From positions 1-5,828 of the forward strand of contig DBWD01000143.1 in NCBI GenBank assembly GCA_002308555.1: DNA of 5,828 bases, given 5' to 3'. The translations under genes were made by a program, and so were the position numbers. The notes under the pieces are model-generated. The model searched no databases. It saw nothing but the letters and a program-made list of their open reading frames with translations, and had not been told where the DNA came from. This document shows, piece by piece, positions 1 to 5,732 of the stretch. Numbering within the stretch: position 1 is the first letter of the stretch; each line of letters opens with the position of its first letter. Origin of the DNA: a bacterium UBP3_UBA1247 (GTDB lineage Bacteria; UBA3054).

Positions 1-849
1 GTTGCGCGGGTCCTTCAGTTCGGGGAACTCCATCATAACGTCGGTCAGCTCGTTGCCGCGCTCGCCGCAGCCGATGTAAACGATGACGTTGGCGTCGCAC
101 CATTTGGCCAGCTGGTGCTGGGTGACGGTCTTGCCGGTGCCGAAACCGCCGGGGATGGCGGCCGCGCCGCCCCTGGCGATGGTGAAGAAGAAGTCGATGA
201 CGCGCTGTCCGGTGAACAGCGGGATGTTGGGTTCCAGGCGCCCGCCCACGGGCCTGGGCTTTCTCACGGGCCATCTCTGGGCCAGTTTCAGGACCGTGCC
301 GTCCTCGAGGCAGCCGATCTCCTCGGTCACGGTGTAGTCGCCCTCGGGGGCCAGTTTCGCAAGCTTGCCGGATCTGTCGGGCGGCACCATGATCTTGTGG
401 ACTATGAGGCGGCTCTCCTCTACCGTGCCGATGATGTCGCCGCCCTTGAGCTCGTCGCCGACCTTCACGCAGGGCTTGAAGCGCCACTTTTTCTCCTCGT
501 TCAGCTTGGGCACCGAGATGCCGCGGCTGATGAAGGTGCCGCTCTTGTCATAGATGCGGTCCAAAGGTCTCTGGATGCCGTCGTAAAAGCTGCCCAGCAG
601 GCCGGGGCCCAGGTCAACGCTCAGGGCGCTGCCAAGTCCCTTGACCACGTCGCCGGGCCTGATGTCCGTGGTGTCCTCGTACATCTGGATGGTGCTCTGG
701 TCGCCCTCCTGGCGGATGATCTCGCCGGGGAGGTTCATCTCCCCCACCAGGACCTGTTCCCCCATGCTCAGGTCGGCCGTTTCGGCGGCGGTGACCGCCG
801 GGCCGTTCACGCGATAGACTATCCCTTCTCTCTTTGCGCTGTTTTCCAT
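1..849 (-). CDS. ntpA: V/A-type ATP synthase catalytic subunit A, N-terminal 283 residues (partial at left edge)
   Basis: Catalytic subunit of the cytoplasmic V1/A1 head; it alternates with subunit B in an A3B3 ring and carries the nucleotide sites that hydrolyse or make ATP. I translated the frame from the ATG at 847-849; it stays open to base 1, giving 283 residues of a protein normally near 580-600. Residues 8-75 are the N-terminal beta-barrel, followed by the 'non-homologous' bulge region typical of A subunits (about 110-195). The P-loop is GGFGTGKT at residues 234-241 (bases 127-150), with K240 and T241 as the phosphate/Mg ligands. The GCGERGNE motif at 260-267 contains the expected catalytic E263 and the adjacent R264. 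These match E. hirae NtpA K238/T239/E261/R262 with a constant offset of two. The usual A-subunit P-loop reads GPFGxGKT, so the second Gly in place of Pro is a mild variant. The start is fixed by GAAAGG 8 nt upstream, inside the end of the subunit E gene. The C-terminal part lies outside the window. Confidence 0.97.
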   Translation of the reverse strand, partial: MENSAKREGIVYRVNGPAVTAAETADLSMGEQVLVGEMNLPGEIIRQEGDQSTIQMYEDTTDIRPGDVVKGLGSALSVDLGPGLLGSFYDGIQRPLDRIYDKSGTFISRGISVPKLNEEKKWRFKPCVKVGDELKGGDIIGTVEESRLIVHKIMVPPDRSGKLAKLAPEGDYTVTEEIGCLEDGTVLKLAQRWPVRKPRPVGGRLEPNIPLFTGQRVIDFFFTIARGGAAAIPGGFGTGKTVTQHQLAKWCDANVIVYIGCGERGNELTDVMMEFPELKDPRN

Positions 850-854
850 TTCAA

Positions 855-1433
855 TTACCTTTCAAAAGACTGCATGATAAGATCACGCCATTTTTCCTCG
901 TTGTTCCTGACGACGGCCTCCATGGTGCAGTCCACCGAGATCCTCTGGTCCACGTCGCTCATGACGAACCCGCCGGCCATGTCGCCCAGGGAGAAGATAA
1001 GCTTCCTGTCCTCCTTCCAAAGCGAGGAAAGGGGCTCCCTGTCCTCCTTGGCGCAGGTCAGGACCACTTCCTCCTTGAAGCAGGCGGAGGCTTCCGCGAG
1101 CTTTTTCGCGAGCCACTGCCTGTAAAGCTCCCCGAACTTTCCGGAGCGCCCTTCTTTCCTGAAGATCTCCAGCGCGGCCTCGATGGTCTCCTTCACGATG
1201 CGCTGGCGCTGGGAAAGCTCCTGCTTCTTGTTTTCCCTTTCGCTGGTGACGGAGATCCGTTCGCGGACGGCCTGAAGCTCAGAGGCGTTCTCGCTTTTGT
1301 AGCGCTCGTAAAGCGCCTCGGCGTCCTTTTGGGCGTACTCGACCTCCCTTTGGGCGACCTTCGAGGCCACCCTCACGGCGTTCTCCGCCTCCTTCCGCGC
1401 GTTCTCCAATATCTCCGAAAAAATCTTTTCCAT
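855..1433 (-). CDS. ntpE: V/A-type ATP synthase subunit E (peripheral stalk)
   Basis: Peripheral stalk subunit that pairs with the G/H subunit as a long coiled coil and caps the A3B3 head, resisting the torque of the rotor. The product has 192 residues, normal for the family (about 185-210). Residues 1-100 are a highly charged Ala/Glu/Lys/Arg helix (the stalk), and residues 105-192 form the globular C-terminal head-binding domain. The family-typical end is present: a Gly-Gly-Phe turn at 154-156, then a strand with I165-x-V167-D168-x-T170 and a last helix. The ATG at 1433 starts 7 nt after the stop of subunit F. No convincing Shine-Dalgarno sequence precedes it (the interval is A-rich), so initiation probably depends on coupling with the gene upstream. 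In E. hirae and Clostridium operons E stands before C, whereas here it sits between F and A. Assignment rests on fold pattern, length and context. Confidence 0.93.
   Translation of the reverse strand: MEKIFSEILENARKEAENAVRVASKVAQREVEYAQKDAEALYERYKSENASELQAVRERISVTSERENKKQELSQRQRIVKETIEAALEIFRKEGRSGKFGELYRQWLAKKLAEASACFKEEVVLTCAKEDREPLSSLWKEDRKLIFSLGDMAGGFVMSDVDQRISVDCTMEAVVRNNEEKWRDLIMQSFER
858..863 (-). promoter_or_regulatory. Ribosome binding site of subunit A, embedded in the last codons of subunit E
   Basis: GAAAGG on the minus strand lies 8 nt before the ATG at 849. It coincides exactly with the last two sense codons of the E gene (GAA AGG, then TAA), and the two genes are separated by only 5 nt. 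This supports the chosen start of A and suggests that ribosomes finishing E re-initiate on A. Seen directly in the sequence; the coupling is inferred. Confidence 0.7.
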
Positions 1434-1440
1434 AATTTTT

Positions 1441-1743
1441 CTAGAGTTTTAAGCCTAGCGACTTCTGCACGACCGCCATGATGTCCTCCGCGGCCTGCTC
1501 GCCCGTGCTGTCCTCCACGCTCAATATGAGCGGCAGATGCTTGCGGAAACGGTAGGCGTCGAACTCGCCGCCCAGAAGATTCGCGATCCCCTGGGCCACC
1601 AGTATGAGCCCCACGTCCTCGTCCGTGAGCATCTGGCGGATGGCCTCCTTCGCCTCCTGGGCGTTCTTGACCACCACGCCGTCGATCCCGGCGAAACCGA
1701 AACCGCGCACGGTAATAATGTCACCGACTATCTTGATTTTCAC
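1441..1743 (-). CDS. ntpG: V/A-type ATP synthase subunit F (central shaft; NtpG in E. hirae naming)
   Basis: Small subunit that binds subunit D in the central rotor shaft and modulates ATPase activity. The product has 100 residues, the usual size (about 100-105). The N-terminal strand and loop of the family are clear: a Gly-Asp at residues 7-8, then T11-V-R-G-F-G-F-A-G-I-D-G-V. The acidic DEDVGLILV strand is at 41-49, and the Leu-Pro-Leu-Ile strand at 70-73 is followed by the flexible C-terminal helix. The start is GTG, not ATG (bases 1741-1743); it is chosen because the conserved M/V-K-I-x-I-V-G-D begins there. The stop of K is 9 nt upstream. I see no Shine-Dalgarno sequence in front of it, so translation is probably coupled to K. 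A GTG start plus a weak site would suit a subunit needed once per enzyme, next to a ring of many K copies; that is inference. Confidence 0.93.
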   Translation of the reverse strand: MKIKIVGDIITVRGFGFAGIDGVVVKNAQEAKEAIRQMLTDEDVGLILVAQGIANLLGGEFDAYRFRKHLPLILSVEDSTGEQAAEDIMAVVQKSLGLKL

Positions 1744-1752
1744 GATGCTTGC

Positions 1753-2097
1753 TTATTTGAAAAGGATCATGAAAGCGATGATGGTCCCGTAAAGGCAGAT
1801 GCCTTCCGCCAGGCCCAGGAAGATCAGGGAGCGGCCCATCAGTTCGGGGCGTTCGGAGACCGCGCCGAGAGCGGCGGAACCGACGATGGCGACGGCCATG
1901 CCGCCGGCCAGGGAACCGAGGCCCACCGCGGCGGTGGCGGCCCAGAATCTCATGGTGTTGCTTTCCTGGGCGGGAGCGGAAGCCTGCACGGCGGCCGTTT
2001 CCTCGGCCTGGGCGTTCACCGGGATGGCCATGGGCATGACGAACACCGCGATGATCGCGGCCAGAAGCGCGAAACTCTTAGTGAATGATCTTTTCAT
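1753..2097 (-). CDS. ntpK: V/A-type ATP synthase subunit K (membrane rotor proteolipid), with signal-peptide-like N-terminus
   Basis: Ion-carrying rotor ring subunit of the membrane Vo/Ao sector. The product has 114 residues. Residues 1-29 look like a signal peptide: K2/R3, a hydrophobic core at about 9-26, and a V-N-A site ending at A29 (A31 is an alternative). Residues 30-48 are a polar Ala/Gln/Glu linker. One proteolipid hairpin follows: helix 1 at about 50-78 with Gly-rich packing, the polar loop S-E-R-P-E at 81-85, and helix 2 at about 89-113 carrying the ion-binding E98 in LAEGICLYG. It is therefore a two-helix type, unlike the four-helix NtpK of E. hirae (about 156 residues); as I recall, the Thermus proteolipid is likewise a short hairpin made with a leader. 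By manual alignment, the helix-1 Gln of NtpK is Val here and the Thr after the Glu is Gly, so proton coupling is likelier than sodium. The start is fixed by AAGGAG 5 nt before the ATG. Confidence 0.95.
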   Translation of the reverse strand: MKRSFTKSFALLAAIIAVFVMPMAIPVNAQAEETAAVQASAPAQESNTMRFWAATAAVGLGSLAGGMAVAIVGSAALGAVSERPELMGRSLIFLGLAEGICLYGTIIAFMILFK

Positions 2098-2138
2098 GAT
2101 AACTCCTTAGATTTTTATTTGATTGTTGTTTATTGACG
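2098..2138 (-). promoter_or_regulatory. AT-rich leader with strong ribosome binding site ahead of the proteolipid gene
   Basis: This is the only intergenic gap above 10 nt in the operon. It has 11 G/C in 41 bases, in otherwise GC-rich DNA. Read on the minus strand, it is an A-rich stretch with few G residues, so little secondary structure is expected, followed by AAGGAG (2103-2108) 5 nt before the ATG of K. The arrangement resembles the unstructured translational enhancer known before atpE, the c-subunit gene of the E. coli F-type operon, where many copies of the ring subunit must be made from a shared mRNA. The similarity in role is inference; I see no clear -35/-10 pair or hairpin. Confidence 0.55.
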
Positions 2139-4175
2139 CTAAATGTCGTCCACCCTCAGGGGGTCGTACTTCACGCCGGAGCCGCCGAAGAACTTCGAGA
2201 AGAACTCGTAGTATTCCAGACGGAGGCACTGGATGAAAACGATAAGACCCTCCAGGAGCATGACGAAAAGGTTTCCGACGATGATGGAAAGTATGTAGGA
2301 CACCCGGGAGGCGCCGTTGGCGTTGGCGCCGCTCCAGCCGCCGCCCACCCCCGCCAGGATGTAGACCACGCTCATCATGACGGCGTGGTTCATGCCGAAG
2401 GCGCCCACACGCATGAAGGAGATGGTGTTGGTCATCAGGCTGAGAATGATCTCCACGGGCTTGAAGAGCTGCTCGCCCAAGCCTTCCTCCTCTTCCGTCT
2501 CGGCGTGCTTGTTGGCTTCCAGCGCCTCTTTTATGGCCTTTCTCCTGGCCACCAGGCCCCAGACTATGTCGCCTATGAGGACCGCCGCGATGGGGGCGAT
2601 GAGCATCACCACCGCCCACTTTATGGAAAGCTCGCCCTTCCTGACCACCAGGAAATAGAAGAGCCCGATGGCCGTCCAGTAGAAGATGCTGCTCAGAAGG
2701 CCCCACTGTCCGAAGAGGGCCTCCCGCCAGTTCTTCCTGATGATGGCCTGCCAGACGTTCAGCAGAATGCCCAGGGTCAGAACCAGGGTGCCGGTGAAGA
2801 TGGCGCTGCCGATAAGTTTGATGGAATCCTCCGCGGGATGCAGCCAGAGGGCGGGAATAAGCTCCTCGTTGCCGAAGACCGAGCCGTACATGAACCCGAA
2901 GAACATGGCGGATACGCCCACGCAAAGGAAGAGGCGGCCGGTGTCTTTGAGGAGCCTCATCTTCTTGCTGAAGCCCATGAAGAGGCCCAGCAGCACGAAA
3001 ATAAAGCCCTGGCCCACGTCGCCGAACATCATGCCGAAGAGAATGAGGAAAGTGATCGCCACGAAAAGCGTGGGGTCGATGCCGTTGTATTCCGGATATC
3101 CGTAAGTGGTCACCAGAGGCTCGAAGGGCTTCAGGAAATCCGGATGGTCGAATTTCGTCGGGACCGCGGAGGCGCCGCTGTCCACCAGGCTGCGGGCTTC
3201 GCCGCTCTGGTCTTCGGGGCAGGAGATGTCGTAGATGAGCCGGCCCTCCAGGAGACGTGAAAGCTCCTCGGCCACTTTCTGGGCCTGCTTCTTGGGGACC
3301 CAGCCGCTGATGTAGGTGGTGCTGGCCGTCTTGCCGAAAAGCCGCATGGCCGCCAGGACCCTCAGGTTGGCCTCCAGCATGATCCGCCATCTGGCGTAGG
3401 CCTTCTTGGCGAATTTCCTGAGCTTCAGCTCCTCGCCTTTCAGAAGCGCTTCCTCTTCCCTGATCTCCCAGAGTTCCAGCTCGATCTCGTCCATGGCCTC
3501 GCCGGTCTCCACGGAATACTTCTCCGGGATCTCCACCTCGCTGAAGAACACGCTCTTCAGAACGCTCCTCATGGTGTCCTCGTATTCCTTCAGGGCCAGG
3601 ACGATGACGCTGACGTCGCTCGCGCCCAGCCTGCGGATCTCCGTGGTGGCCTGGATGTTCCTCAGGGCCTTCAGAAGGTCAGGCACGAATCGGGCCGGCA
3701 TGACGCCGGTCACGCAGGCGAAATATTTCAGCTTCCTGAGGTCGTCCGCGGAAACGCCGGCGATCTCCAGGCTTTGCAGCGCGTCCGAGATTCTCTTCAG
3801 CTCGTCTTCCTTCTCCCGCAGCCGGCTCCGTTTCTTCTCGAGCTCGGCGATGTCCTGGAGAAGTTTCTCGACGCCCTCGCTGATCTCCTTTTCGGCGGCC
3901 AGGGGCTCGATGTCGCCCTCATAGGGCTTGTAATTTATGTTCTCGGTCTCCGCCCCCAGCCAGTCCGCCACTTTCTTCAAAGAGGCCTGGTCTTTCTCCA
4001 GGGAGGCCTGGGCGCCCGCCAGTTCGCCCGGCAGGGCTTCCTTCCCGATGGGGTGGAAAAGGCTGCGGTCCACGAGATGCATGACCTTCCGGCGCACGAG
4101 AAAATTACAGGCCGCCATCATGTCGCTGTCCATGACGACGCACTGCAAAAGGCTCATCTTTTCCGGTCTGAACAT
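2139..4175 (-). CDS. ntpI: V/A-type ATP synthase subunit I (membrane stator, a-subunit homologue)
   Basis: Membrane stator subunit forming the two ion half-channels against the K ring; its cytoplasmic arm anchors the peripheral stalks. The product has 678 residues, normal for the family (about 640-690). Residues 1-350 are the cytoplasmic arm with heptad-like charged helices at about 53-70, 96-136 and 226-262. The junction F-E-P-L-V-T-T-Y-G at 351-359, GIDPT at 365-369 and FGMMFGDVGQG at 380-390 are hallmark motifs. Eight hydrophobic segments follow, near 368-386, 388-402, 414-435, 455-479, 488-511, 519-541, 574-608 and 626-652. The essential rotor-facing arginine is R589 in SFMRVGAFG. A second conserved arginine, R652, lies in IQCLRLEYYEFFSKFF and parallels the R573/R629 pair of E. 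hirae. A Gly/Ala/Asn-rich loop at 609-622 slightly lengthens the last interhelical turn. The ATG shares its A with the TGA of subunit C (TGATG), and GGGAG at 4183-4187 serves as ribosome binding site. Confidence 0.97.
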   Translation of the reverse strand: MFRPEKMSLLQCVVMDSDMMAACNFLVRRKVMHLVDRSLFHPIGKEALPGELAGAQASLEKDQASLKKVADWLGAETENINYKPYEGDIEPLAAEKEISEGVEKLLQDIAELEKKRSRLREKEDELKRISDALQSLEIAGVSADDLRKLKYFACVTGVMPARFVPDLLKALRNIQATTEIRRLGASDVSVIVLALKEYEDTMRSVLKSVFFSEVEIPEKYSVETGEAMDEIELELWEIREEEALLKGEELKLRKFAKKAYARWRIMLEANLRVLAAMRLFGKTASTTYISGWVPKKQAQKVAEELSRLLEGRLIYDISCPEDQSGEARSLVDSGASAVPTKFDHPDFLKPFEPLVTTYGYPEYNGIDPTLFVAITFLILFGMMFGDVGQGFIFVLLGLFMGFSKKMRLLKDTGRLFLCVGVSAMFFGFMYGSVFGNEELIPALWLHPAEDSIKLIGSAIFTGTLVLTLGILLNVWQAIIRKNWREALFGQWGLLSSIFYWTAIGLFYFLVVRKGELSIKWAVVMLIAPIAAVLIGDIVWGLVARRKAIKEALEANKHAETEEEEGLGEQLFKPVEIILSLMTNTISFMRVGAFGMNHAVMMSVVYILAGVGGGWSGANANGASRVSYILSIIVGNLFVMLLEGLIVFIQCLRLEYYEFFSKFFGGSGVKYDPLRVDDI

Positions 4176-5245
4176 CAGTTGGCTCCCGTTTCTCTAGCTT
4201 TCAAGGTTAGCGCCGAAACAAGCGCGTCGTTTTTGTCGCCCCGGCGGAAACGCTTCATCTGCAAGACCGCGATAACGTCCCGCAGTTCCTGGCGCTTCAG
4301 GATGAAGCAGGCCAGAAGGGGCTTGAAGGACATGGGGCTGGAATTCTTCAGAATGTTCCGGCATTCCCTGACCATTTCGGTTTTCAGGGAGCGCAGGCAG
4401 GCGCTCAGGCCGGAGCAGTCTCTCAAAAGCCAGTCTTTCTCCTTGGACAGCGCGGCGAAAAACGCCTCCTCGCTCTCCGCTTCCATCAGGCGGGCGAAAA
4501 GCTTCTCGTCGAAGGCGCCCGACAATTCCATCATCAGAAGGGGCAGGATGGCCGGGGCTTCCAGCCTGTAACGGTATCTTAGCCTCACCATCTGCATGAG
4601 CGTCACCTCGTCCATATAGCGCTCCATAAGCTGGTAGCCGCCGGACTTTTTCAGTTTCTCGCCCAGGGTGGTGAAATAGCGCTTCTCCAGAAGCGTTTCC
4701 AATCTCAGGATGTCCCCGCTTTCGTCCAGGGCGTTCTTGCCGATCTTGTAGTCCTCGCCGTAGCAGGTGCCGTCCAGGGAATTCCCGATTTCGCCCTGGG
4801 CGAAGGCTTCCCATTTCTCCATGGGCAGGATGGAATACTTGCCCAGGTCGTAAAATTTCACCGAGAGGCGGCCGACGCGGTCGAAGCCGCCGAAGGACAT
4901 CCTTATGGCCTTCTTGAGGTTCATCAGGTCGTAGATCCTGACCAGCTCTATCAGGCTTTCCGCCGGGGATCCGCTGAGGAAGCGCAGATGGGAAAGCGTC
5001 TTTTTGATCAGGTTCTGGTGAAGGGTGTGCTCCAGGTCCCTCAGGGAGGGCATGGTCCCCGCGGCCTCGCTCTTGTCGAAAGACAAACCCTCGCCCAGCG
5101 CCGTGGAGGACAGATTGCCGACCGCTCCGGCCAGGCCGTCCGTCCCGCTCAAAGTCTGCCAGTCGCCGCTCTTCAGAAGGAGCGACTTGGCATAATGTAT
5201 GCGGCTGTTCACGGCCGCGTAGGCGCAAAGCGAGAAAAGGCCCAT
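4175..5245 (-). CDS. ntpC: V/A-type ATP synthase subunit C (d/AC39 family rotor adaptor)
   Basis: Funnel-shaped, all-helical adaptor that sits on the K ring and receives the bottom of the D/F shaft, passing rotation between membrane and head. The product has 356 residues (family about 325-360), soluble and mainly helical. N-terminal features fit the AC39/d fold: Y9 and R15 in the A-Y-A-A-V-N-S-R-I start, followed by helical repeats. The C-terminal segment at about 307-340 (FKPLLACFILKRQELRDVIA then L-Q-M-K-R) corresponds to the family's closing 'P-L-x-A-Y...K-x-x-E-I-x-N-L-R-x-I' helix pair, with Phe/Cys in place of the common Tyr. The start ATG at 5245 lies 1 nt after the stop of the G/H gene, with AAGGAG at 5252-5257 6 nt upstream. 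It overlaps the start of I by one base. Sequence identity to characterised C subunits looks low, as is usual for this family, so length, fold pattern and operon position carry much of the assignment. Confidence 0.92.
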   Translation of the reverse strand: MGLFSLCAYAAVNSRIHYAKSLLLKSGDWQTLSGTDGLAGAVGNLSSTALGEGLSFDKSEAAGTMPSLRDLEHTLHQNLIKKTLSHLRFLSGSPAESLIELVRIYDLMNLKKAIRMSFGGFDRVGRLSVKFYDLGKYSILPMEKWEAFAQGEIGNSLDGTCYGEDYKIGKNALDESGDILRLETLLEKRYFTTLGEKLKKSGGYQLMERYMDEVTLMQMVRLRYRYRLEAPAILPLLMMELSGAFDEKLFARLMEAESEEAFFAALSKEKDWLLRDCSGLSACLRSLKTEMVRECRNILKNSSPMSFKPLLACFILKRQELRDVIAVLQMKRFRRGDKNDALVSALTLKARETGAN

Positions 5246-5246
5246 C

Positions 5247-5561
5247 TCAGGCTCCTTCCTGCAGGATCGCCATGAGAAGATCCCTGGCGGCTTTTTCCTT
5301 GCCGCTCTCGAAGGCCGCTTCCCTCTGGGCCAGCTTCGCCTTCGTTTCGGCGGCCGCGCGCTCGCTGGCCTCCGTCTCTTCCCTTATGATCTTTTCCCTG
5401 GCGGCGGCCAGTTCCTCTTCCTTTCGGGATGCGGCCTGCTCGAGTATCCTGGCGGCCTCTTCCTTGCCTTTCCTTTTTATCTCTTCGGCCTTCTTCTGGC
5501 CTTCGGCGAGGATGGCCGCGGCCTCCTCTTCCGTTTTCATGATGTCCCTGATGCTGCTCAT
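5247..5561 (-). CDS. V/A-type ATP synthase peripheral stalk subunit G/H (coiled coil)
   Basis: Small stalk subunit that winds around subunit E to make the heterodimeric peripheral stalk. It is called NtpF in E. hirae, G in Thermus, and AhaH in archaea. The product has 104 residues, the typical size. From about residue 8 to 98 it is one uninterrupted charged helix, rich in Ala, Glu, Lys and Arg with no Pro and Gly only near residues 21, 32 and 87. It begins M-S-S-I-R-D-I with an E-E-E-A-A-A segment, as these stalk proteins do. The ATG at 5561 overlaps the TGA of the upstream small membrane gene by 4 nt (ATGA). GAGGAGGA at 5571-5578 is a good ribosome binding site with a longish 9-nt spacer. 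Helical, low-complexity composition makes similarity alone weak evidence, so position immediately before subunit C supports the call. It could also match the b-subunit-like stalk family in searches. Confidence 0.85.
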   Translation of the reverse strand: MSSIRDIMKTEEEAAAILAEGQKKAEEIKRKGKEEAARILEQAASRKEEELAAAREKIIREETEASERAAAETKAKLAQREAAFESGKEKAARDLLMAILQEGA

Positions 5562-5728
5562 TGCTGGTTGTCCTCCTCGCTCTCGAAGTCCTCGATCCGC
5601 TCGCTCTTCCTGCTCCAGCGGCGGTATTCGAAAACGGCATACCAGACGAGGCCGGCGAAGATCAGAAGCCTCAGCAAAATGAAAGTCCAGGCCACAACCT
5701 GTTCGTATATGCCGTTCCCTTCGTTCAT
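5558..5728 (-). CDS. Small single-pass membrane protein of unknown function, coupled to the stalk gene
   Basis: I do not recognise this 56-residue protein. Reading from the ATG at 5726-5728, it has a short N-terminus (MNEGNGIYEQ), one hydrophobic segment at about 11-33 interrupted by an arginine at position 20, a basic patch just after it (YRRWSRKSER, 35-44), and an acidic tail (45-54). The positive-inside rule predicts N-outside/C-inside. Support for coding: AAGGAG at 5736-5741, 7 nt before the ATG; GC-rich third positions like the neighbours; and a 4-nt ATGA overlap with the stalk subunit. The acidic E51-E52-D53 codons also form the ribosome binding site of that next gene. A membrane protein at the head of an ATPase operon recalls atpI of F-type operons, but AtpI has more membrane segments. 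A role in assembling or anchoring the V-type complex is possible, not shown. Confidence 0.8.
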   Translation of the reverse strand: MNEGNGIYEQVVAWTFILLRLLIFAGLVWYAVFEYRRWSRKSERIEDFESEEDNQQ

Positions 5729-5732
5729 AAGG

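Noticed and set aside
115..1125. A 336-codon open frame on the plus strand, antisense to subunits A and E
   Set aside because: It runs through two genes with clear V-type ATPase motifs on the minus strand. Its product has low-complexity, His/Ala/Asp/Gly-rich composition without recognisable domains, as expected from the antisense of GC-rich coding DNA.
1753..1953. Starting subunit K at internal Met49 to give a 66-residue proteolipid without leader
   Set aside because: The upstream ATG at 2097 has AAGGAG at ideal spacing and a coherent signal-peptide profile; no comparable site precedes Met49.
2098..2138. An internal promoter or terminator between I and K
   Set aside because: The gap is AT-rich, but I found no convincing -35/-10 pair with proper spacing, no GC-rich hairpin and no U-tract. 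A translational leader explains it better.
2133..3260. A 375-codon open frame on the plus strand within subunit I
   Set aside because: It is antisense to the conserved membrane domain of subunit I. The product is rich in His, Glu and Gly with no membrane segments or known motif, so it is a by-product of third-position GC bias.
2107..3390. A 427-codon minus-strand frame overlapping the I gene in another phase
   Set aside because: The Arg/Gly/His/Pro-rich product is typical of a shifted frame in GC-rich DNA, while the overlapping 678-residue frame holds all hallmark motifs of subunit I. It also gives no sign of a frameshift in I.
4194..5228. A 344-codon minus-strand frame overlapping subunit C
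   Set aside because: Same type of Arg/Gly/Pro-rich shifted-frame product; the 356-residue C subunit frame fits length, helical pattern and ribosome binding site.
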